DNA from: Candidatus Zixiibacteriota bacterium
GTDB taxonomy: Bacteria > Zixibacteria > MSB-5A5 > GN15 > FEB-12
Reading direction: 5' to 3'
DNA: 9,690 nucleotides
Assembly (NCBI GenBank): GCA_029932795.1
Contig: JAOZPL010000009.1
Location: forward strand, 1-9,690
Shown here: piece after piece, positions 5,057-9,690 of the stretch
Layout: every line of letters starts with the position of its first letter
Numbering within the stretch: the first letter of the stretch is position 1
Program-made: the position numbers and the translations under genes
The notes under the pieces: model-generated
Told to the model about the DNA's origin: nothing
Databases searched by the model: none
The model's input: only the letters and a program-made list of their open reading frames with translations

Positions 5057-6454
5057 TCAAAACTTTGCCCAGCGGGGAACCCGCGGGAAGGGGAGAACGT
5101 CGCGGATATTGCCCATGCCGGTGATGTACATCAGGGCACGCTCAAAACCGAGACCAAAACCAGAGTGGGGAACTGATCCCCACCTGCGAATGTCCAGATA
5201 CCAATAATAGTTGTCGAAATCGGTTATCCCTTTCTTGAGCATCCGCTCCTTGAGAATCTCGTAGCGCTCCTCACGCTGGGATCCCCCGATGATCTCGCCG
5301 ACTTTTGGCACCAGGACATCCATCGCCCGAACAGTCTTGCCGTCGTCATTGACCCGCATGTAGAAAGGTTTGATTTCCTCGGGATAATCGTAAACGATTA
5401 CCGGCCTTTTGAATTCCTTCTCGGTCAGGTAACGCTCGTGTTCCGATTGCAAATCCAGCCCCCAGCCGACGGGGAACTCGAAGCTCTCTTTAGAGTCTTC
5501 CAGAATCCTGATGGCCTTGGAATATGGCAGCCGCTGAAACTCGGAGTTTATAACGCCTTCCAGGGTTTGACAGACTTCCTTGTCAATCCACCTGCCGAAA
5601 AAGGCCATCTCATCGGCGCAATCATCCAAGGCATAGCGGAACAGCCATTTTACGAAATCTTCAGCCAGGTCCATATTATCGTCCAGTTCCGCCCAGGCCA
5701 TCTCAGGTTCGATCATCCAGAACTCAGAAGCGTGGCGGCTGGTGTTTGAGTTCTCGGCTCTGAAGGTGGGGCCAAAGGTGTAGACATCTCCCAGGGAGCT
5801 GGCCACCAGTTCCGCTTCCAGTTGCCCGGAGACGGACAGGAACGTCTGGGTTGCAAAGAAATCCGCGTCCCAGTCTACGTTGCCTTCCTTTATCGGGGGG
5901 TGAATGGGATCAAGGCTGGAGACACGAAAAAGCTCACCCGCTCCCTCGCAGTCCGAGGCTGAGATGATTGGTGTATGGATATAGTAAAAGCCTCGTTCCT
6001 GGAAGTACTTATGGATACCGAAGGCCAGTTTGGAGCGGATGCGGTTCACGGCGCCGAAGGTGTTGGTCCGGGGACGAAGATGGGCCATTTCACGCAGAAA
6101 CTCAAAGGAGTGGCGCTTTTTCTGAAGCGGGTAGCTGGCATCCGCCTGACCGATCAGATCGAGCGACCCCACCACAATCTCGTATTTCTGCTCTTTCCCC
6201 TGGGATTGACTCAGTTTTCCCTGTATCCGTACGGAGGCGCCGGTCAGGACTTTATCCAAGACAGGGAACTTCCCGGGGTCAGTGATGACGGCCTGTATGT
6301 TGCCCATGCAGGAGCCGTCGTTAATCTCAATAAAGGTAACGGTTTTACTCGCTCTGACGGTACGAACCCAGCCCAGAATGATCACATCCGAATCGACCGC
6401 GACGTTATCGTCGATGAGTATGTTGGCAATCTTGGTTCTTCTCTTGTAATCCAT
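5057..6454 (-). CDS. asnS: Asparaginyl-tRNA synthetase
   Basis: Class II cytoplasmic aminoacyl-tRNA synthetase charging tRNA-Asn with asparagine using ATP. The 465 residues match the bacterial AsnRS length (about 466). The N-terminal OB-fold anticodon-binding domain covers about 1-105 (ILGWVRTVRASKTVTFIEIN). The catalytic domain follows with HLRPRT (125-130), motif 1 region GFYYIHTPIISASDCEGAGE (155-174), motif 2 FRAENSNTSRHASEFWMIEP (231-250) and motif 3 GFGLGFERALMY (432-443). The FRAENSNTSRH motif and the length distinguish it from AspRS. A direct synthetase means the organism need not rely only on the amidotransferase route for Asn-tRNA. The start at 6454 has GAGG about 12 bases upstream, which overlaps the stop codon of the small ORF ahead of it and suggests translational coupling. 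No obvious terminator follows. Confidence 0.97.
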   Translation of the reverse strand: MDYKRRTKIANILIDDNVAVDSDVIILGWVRTVRASKTVTFIEINDGSCMGNIQAVITDPGKFPVLDKVLTGASVRIQGKLSQSQGKEQKYEIVVGSLDLIGQADASYPLQKKRHSFEFLREMAHLRPRTNTFGAVNRIRSKLAFGIHKYFQERGFYYIHTPIISASDCEGAGELFRVSSLDPIHPPIKEGNVDWDADFFATQTFLSVSGQLEAELVASSLGDVYTFGPTFRAENSNTSRHASEFWMIEPEMAWAELDDNMDLAEDFVKWLFRYALDDCADEMAFFGRWIDKEVCQTLEGVINSEFQRLPYSKAIRILEDSKESFEFPVGWGLDLQSEHERYLTEKEFKRPVIVYDYPEEIKPFYMRVNDDGKTVRAMDVLVPKVGEIIGGSQREERYEILKERMLKKGITDFDNYYWYLDIRRWGSVPHSGFGLGFERALMYITGMGNIRDVLPFPRVPRWAKF

Positions 6455-6468
6455 ATCTGAGTCTTGCC

Positions 6469-6647
6469 TCAGCGGTTATTCTCACCTGGTTTATCAACGT
6501 TCATACCAAACAACAGAAACTCAATAATAATACAAATAGCCACCGGTGCAAGAAAGAAGAGCAGGTGAGGAGATAGGTGAACATACCGGAGGGCAAAACC
6601 TTTTTTGAAACCGGCCGGAGGGTATTTCGTATAACAGGATGTAGCAT
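6469..6647 (-). CDS. Small membrane protein, readable only through a -1 frameshift
   Basis: Unrecognised. A strong AGGAG (6655-6659) lies 7 bases before ATG 6647. Frame 0 gives a 16-codon N-terminus, MLHPVIRNTLRPVSKK, and reaches the heptamer A-AAA-AAG (6606-6600). Continuing in frame 0 gives 48 residues ending at a TGA. Slipping back one base gives 43 more codons to a TGA at 6471-6469: GFALRYVHL, then a convincing transmembrane helix (LLFFLAPVAICIIIEFLLFG), then a polar tail, NVDKPGENNR. The 59-residue shifted product looks protein-like, and its stop is 14 bases from asnS. The -1 frame has no ATG, GTG or TTG before the helix, so it needs the upstream start. Either programmed frameshifting or transcript slippage makes it, or a one-base indel (mutation or sequencing error) in the A6 run broke it. 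A third frame from ATG 6682 could also feed in, but only by a +1 shift. Confidence 0.5.
6600..6606 (-). other. A-AAA-AAG slippery heptamer
   Basis: In the frame set by ATG 6647 the codons are TCA AAA AAG, so the heptamer is in the exact register used for -1 slippage in E. coli dnaX and many insertion sequences. No internal Shine-Dalgarno stimulator lies 10-14 bases upstream. Downstream, CCGGT pairs with ACCGG only across a long loop, so a stimulatory structure is not evident. Confidence 0.5.
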
Positions 6648-6658
6648 TTGTTTGCTCC

Positions 6659-6675
6659 TGCGTTTTTTGAACGCA
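6659..6675 (-). promoter_or_regulatory. Hairpin abutting the ribosome-binding site of the small ORF
   Basis: TGCGTT (6675-6670), a 5-base CAAAA loop and AACGCA (6664-6659) form a perfect 6-bp hairpin whose last A is the first base of the AGGAG ribosome-binding site. It could influence translation of the small ORF. Confidence 0.4.
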
Positions 6676-6711
6676 CAGACATAGTTCTCAACCTATCATT
6701 TCGTTGGCTGT

Positions 6712-6735
6712 CGCCGGTCCTGTGAGGGGCCGGCG
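6712..6735. other. GC-rich hairpin after the nucleotidyltransferase gene
   Basis: CGCCGG (6712-6717) pairs with CCGGCG (6730-6735) over a 12-base loop, 27 bases beyond the stop at 6762. It has no T tract on the - strand, so it is not a clear terminator, and read-through into the small ORF and asnS is possible. An alternative overlapping fold (GGGGCC/GGTCCC, then TTTT) would act only on the + strand. Confidence 0.3.
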
Positions 6736-6761
6736 GTCCCTTTTGGATGTTTGCGGTCGGG

Positions 6762-9263
6762 TCAGTTATCCTGGCACTTCTCGACCAGGTTGCGGTAGCG
6801 GTTAACGAGCCCAATCGTCTGATCGCGCGAGGTTGATTCAGCCAGGATGTTGAACGAGGCTTTGAAACGGTCCGGCGCTACCAGCACCCAGCCATTCTCT
6901 TCAAAGATGCGGATACCATCGACTAGTTCCCGCTTCTTGTCACTTGAGTCGGTGATAAGCCGACGCATAACCCGGCTTTTTTTCGACCAGGGGCAGGGGA
7001 CAGACGCTCTCTCACGAACATAACGTTCGTATTTTGGCCTCAACTCCGCCAGACGGGCATTGGTACGGGCCATCATCTCCAGAATTTTAGCTGTTGACAG
7101 TATGGCGTCGGCGCCAATCTGGAAGCCGGGGAAGATAAAGCCGCCCCGGGTCCCGCCGACAAAGTCCGCCCGTTCTTCGCGGAAGACCTCCATCATAGCG
7201 CGATGTTCATCGGCGACCCGGATGACCTCGATTCCGTGTTCCTGTGCGATTTCCTCAACACCCATGGAGGCATCGACGGGGACCGCAATCCTCTGAGCAT
7301 TGTGTGTTTTCAGGAAAAGATCGAGGACAAGAAGAAGCAACAACTGGTTGTCGACTGGCCGGCCGGTTTCATCGATCACCGTCAACTTTTCCGCCGCCGG
7401 ATTCAGGGCAATGCCGATATCTGCCTTGAGTGACTTTACGATGGCCGAGAGTTGGACGATGGCCCGGGCGGTTTCCTGTGGCGAGGAAGAAAACTTGCGT
7501 GGATTGAGATTGGCGTTAAGCTCGGTAGTTGAAACACCCAGCAGTGAGAAGAGGGTAGGAAAAATCTGGGAGGAGGAACCGTTGGAATGATCAATGACTA
7601 CTTTGAATCCGGCCTTTTTAATCGTCTCAACATCAATCTCGGAAATGAATTCATCACGGTAGTCATCGATAACCCGCTGGGGTGTGTCGAGGTGACCGAT
7701 AGTCTCCAGCGTTGCCCGTTCAAAATCCTCGCCAAAGTAGTTGCGTTCTATCTTTTTCAGTTTGGCGGTTGGCATATCCAGGCTGTTACCGTCGAAGAGA
7801 ATAAGATCGAGCTGACGGTAGTTCTCCGGGTTGTGCCGGACATAGACTCCGGCTGCGTAACCTCCCTTGCTTAGGGCATAGCGCACCACCGGCACCGGTG
7901 TTGCCTCGAGGTCGGAGACATTAACGCCCGCCGCCAGGAGGCCGGAGAGGAGGCTTCGTCTGAGGAGCCGTGAGATATCGGAAGCATCGCGGCTGGTGAC
8001 AACGGCTGCACCCTGCCCGAGAGAAGCGCCGAACGCTGTTCCCAGCCGCACGCACATTTCCGGGGTGATTTCTGTCAGTGCCAGGCCGGTGACTTTCGAG
8101 TCCGTGAATAGCTCCCGGTTCCATTTCTCGCCCCAGACGAGCGAACTGGACACAATGGCGCCCTCGTCCACTTCCTTGTTTGGCCAGATTTTGCAGTTCG
8201 CCTTTACGGTTGATGAATTGCCGAGAACACAATCGGCGGAGACGACGGCGTTATCCAGCAGTTGCACGTTTTCACCGACCCTGGCCCGATTGCATACCAC
8301 CGTACTTGTCAGCACACTGTTGGCGCCGATGGAAACGTCAGACCAGATGATACTCTCTTTGAGCTGAGCACCGTGGCCGATATGGCTGCGTCGACCAACG
8401 GCACAATCATGCAGCCTGGCTCCCGGTTCGAGCACAACGTCATCCCCAAGGATGACCGTTCCCGTGCACTCGACGTCGTCCTCAATCCTGACATTGGCTC
8501 CCTTGTATACAACGCCGTTGTGATACGTTGTTTTCATGGCCTTAAGGCCAAGCTTGAGGTTGCCGGTGAAGAGGTCATAGTGCACGTGGCGGTACTGATC
8601 AACATTGCCGATATCCCGCCAGTAACCGTCCATTATTTTCCCGTACAATCCCATCTGTCTGGAAAGCATCAAGGGATAGAGATTCCTAGAAAAATCGTAT
8701 TGTTTCCTCTTCGGAATCAATTCCACGGCACTCGGTTCAAGAATATAGATACCGGTATTGACAGTATCGGAGAAGGTTTCTCCCCAACTCGGCTTTTCCA
8801 GAAAGCGGACGATGCGGCCATCACTATCCGTGATTACAATACCGTAGGCCAAAGGGATTTCCGTACGAGTGAGGAGGATGGTGGCCTCGGATTTCTTCTT
8901 CCGATGCCACTCTAGTGCTTCGGTCAGGTTAAAGTCGGTGATGAGATCACCGGAGATAACCAGCACCGGTTCCCTGGTGTCTCCCAGAGCATACCGGACA
9001 GCTCCGGCGGTACCATAGTCTTCATCAGGCTGGAAGTATTTCATTGTGACGCCAAAAGCGCTGCCATCGTTGAAATGTTCTTTGATCGCATCAGGCTGGA
9101 AATACAGCAGGGAGGTGACATCGGTAATACCATGCTTGGTCAGGAGGGAGACCACATGCTCCATCATTGACAGGTTCCCCACGGGAACCATCGGCTTGGG
9201 TATGTTGATGGACAACGGTCTAAGGCGAGTTCCGAACCCGCCGGCCATTATTACGGCCTTCAT
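6762..9263 (-). CDS. Sugar-1-phosphate nucleotidyltransferase fused to a degenerate phosphomannomutase-like domain
   Basis: An 833-residue cytoplasmic protein. Residues 1-235 form an NTP-transferase domain: AGGFGTRLRPL (7-17), PKPM (22-25), GTAGA (84-88), SGD (104-106), FLEKPS (154-159) and VNTGIY (168-173). It should join a sugar-1-phosphate to NMP, as in GDP-mannose or NDP-glucose synthesis; the sugar and nucleotide are not certain. Residues about 252-375 are a left-handed beta-helix with hexapeptide repeats. Residues about 385-833 resemble phosphomannomutase/phosphoglucomutase but lack the catalytic motifs (R476 replaces the phosphoserine; see findings). Similar long fusions annotated as mannose-1-phosphate guanyltransferase are known in cyanobacteria and actinobacteria. 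ATG 9263 begins the canonical MKAVIMAGG, with AAGG nearby; an in-frame GTG at 9281 would add six residues. The gene starts 25 bases after the HAD phosphatase stop, so the two are probably one operon. Confidence 0.9.
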   Translation of the reverse strand: MKAVIMAGGFGTRLRPLSINIPKPMVPVGNLSMMEHVVSLLTKHGITDVTSLLYFQPDAIKEHFNDGSAFGVTMKYFQPDEDYGTAGAVRYALGDTREPVLVISGDLITDFNLTEALEWHRKKKSEATILLTRTEIPLAYGIVITDSDGRIVRFLEKPSWGETFSDTVNTGIYILEPSAVELIPKRKQYDFSRNLYPLMLSRQMGLYGKIMDGYWRDIGNVDQYRHVHYDLFTGNLKLGLKAMKTTYHNGVVYKGANVRIEDDVECTGTVILGDDVVLEPGARLHDCAVGRRSHIGHGAQLKESIIWSDVSIGANSVLTSTVVCNRARVGENVQLLDNAVVSADCVLGNSSTVKANCKIWPNKEVDEGAIVSSSLVWGEKWNRELFTDSKVTGLALTEITPEMCVRLGTAFGASLGQGAAVVTSRDASDISRLLRRSLLSGLLAAGVNVSDLEATPVPVVRYALSKGGYAAGVYVRHNPENYRQLDLILFDGNSLDMPTAKLKKIERNYFGEDFERATLETIGHLDTPQRVIDDYRDEFISEIDVETIKKAGFKVVIDHSNGSSSQIFPTLFSLLGVSTTELNANLNPRKFSSSPQETARAIVQLSAIVKSLKADIGIALNPAAEKLTVIDETGRPVDNQLLLLLVLDLFLKTHNAQRIAVPVDASMGVEEIAQEHGIEVIRVADEHRAMMEVFREERADFVGGTRGGFIFPGFQIGADAILSTAKILEMMARTNARLAELRPKYERYVRERASVPCPWSKKSRVMRRLITDSSDKKRELVDGIRIFEENGWVLVAPDRFKASFNILAESTSRDQTIGLVNRYRNLVEKCQDN

Positions 9264-9288
9264 GCTCAAAGCCTTGTTCACGTATAGG

Positions 9289-9690
9289 TCATGTTTCGAC
9301 CAGCAGACCGAGTTCGATCATGCGCGCCGCGATTTCTGAAAAACCGGTATAAACATTATATCGGATTTTTTCACGTTGGCAATACTCTTCGAGATCATTT
9401 TTTGCAAAGAGAACATCTGCCTCCCTGGCCGCACAGGCATCGGAGTAGCCGTCCCCTACAAAAACGGTCGGCCAGCCTGCGCCTTGCTTCGCACGATACT
9501 CGGCTATTCGTTCTCCCTTGCAATTGCCACACCGCCGGCAGGATCGATTCTTGTAGGGAAATTCTATTCTGATGTGGTTATTCTCCAGATATCCCCGGTT
9601 GCACAGCAACTGCAGATGGCCAAGGTTGTGGCGATCAAGAATGTAGTGAATGTAGAAATCCAGACCTTCCGACATGATAATCGGCTCGGT
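9289..9690 (-). CDS. HAD-superfamily phosphatase, partial (N-terminus beyond the window)
   Basis: The last 133 codons of a leftward gene; the frame is open to the right edge, and the Met at 9675 is internal. Visible HAD motifs are motif II around S-E-G (IIMSEGLDFYI), motif III Lys in CKGERIAEYR and motif IV VGDGYSDACAA with its Mg-binding acidic residues. Motif I (DxDxT) lies off the edge. CRRCGNCK, with three cysteines, resembles the MtnX/PHOSPHO-like branch of HAD hydrolases (the methionine-salvage phosphatase group). The real substrate could instead be a sugar phosphate, since the next gene makes a nucleotide sugar. The C-terminus (NVYTGFSEIAARMIELGLL) is typical of the branch. Annotation as MtnX itself is not justified without methionine-salvage neighbours. 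Confidence 0.8.
   Translation of the reverse strand, partial: TEPIIMSEGLDFYIHYILDRHNLGHLQLLCNRGYLENNHIRIEFPYKNRSCRRCGNCKGERIAEYRAKQGAGWPTVFVGDGYSDACAAREADVLFAKNDLEEYCQREKIRYNVYTGFSEIAARMIELGLLVET

Noticed and set aside
5975..6460. 161-codon rightward frame
   Set aside because: Antisense to the conserved N-terminal half of asnS; a shadow.
6521..6814. 97-codon leftward frame spanning the gap before asnS
   Set aside because: It begins inside the nucleotidyltransferase gene and lacks protein-like features across its length; only its part from ATG 6682 overlaps the small ORF, and joining that to the membrane segment needs a +1 shift with no known slip signal.
8262..8915. 217-codon rightward frame
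   Set aside because: Lies wholly antisense to the nucleotidyltransferase domain and beta-helix of the 6762-9263 gene, whose identity is certain; a shadow.
9289..9675. Treating the HAD protein as complete from the Met at 9675
   Set aside because: The frame remains open to the window edge, that Met falls within HAD motif II, and motif I is missing, so the gene continues to the right.

Overview
The window is typical bacterial chromosome of about 50-55% GC with no mobile elements, CRISPR arrays, tRNAs or rRNAs that I can see. Lipoprotein signal peptides, TPR and beta-rich surface lipoproteins, MurQ (peptidoglycan salvage) and a sugar nucleotidyltransferase fused to a phosphomannomutase-like domain point to a Gram-negative-type bacterium. 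The mix of lineage-specific lipoproteins with ordinary housekeeping genes suggests a poorly characterised phylum, perhaps near the FCB group (Zixibacteria-like). That placement is inference from style, not from a marker gene.

Layout. On the + strand, a TPR lipoprotein (244-1098) has its own sigma70-like promoter and a strong intrinsic terminator. It converges on a leftward lipoprotein (2531-1383) with a C-terminal array of eight G-x-x-x-G-x-W/Y repeats and its own facing terminator. All remaining genes read leftward (- strand): murQ (3651-2740); a second cell-envelope lipoprotein (4554-3733); a 500-base gene-free stretch; asnS (6454-5057); a small membrane-protein ORF broken or recoded at an A6G heptamer (6647-6469); an 833-residue nucleotidyltransferase/PMM-like fusion (9263-6762); and the C-terminal part of a HAD phosphatase (9690-9289) that enters from the right edge.

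Functional picture. The HAD phosphatase and the fusion protein lie 25 bases apart and probably form one operon for sugar-nucleotide or glycan precursor metabolism. The small ORF ends 14 bases before asnS and its stop overlaps the asnS ribosome-binding region, so those two are probably cotranscribed. murQ stands alone without its usual salvage partners.

Most worth a second look: (i) the small membrane protein readable only by a -1 shift at a canonical A-AAA-AAG slip site, or by an indel; (ii) the repeat lipoprotein; (iii) loss of all four catalytic motifs in the PMM-like half of the fusion; (iv) a strong + strand terminator, with an overlapping alternative hairpin, in a region with no + strand gene; and (v) -10-like boxes placed exactly six bases before the start codons of genes lacking Shine-Dalgarno sequences, which suggests leaderless mRNAs.
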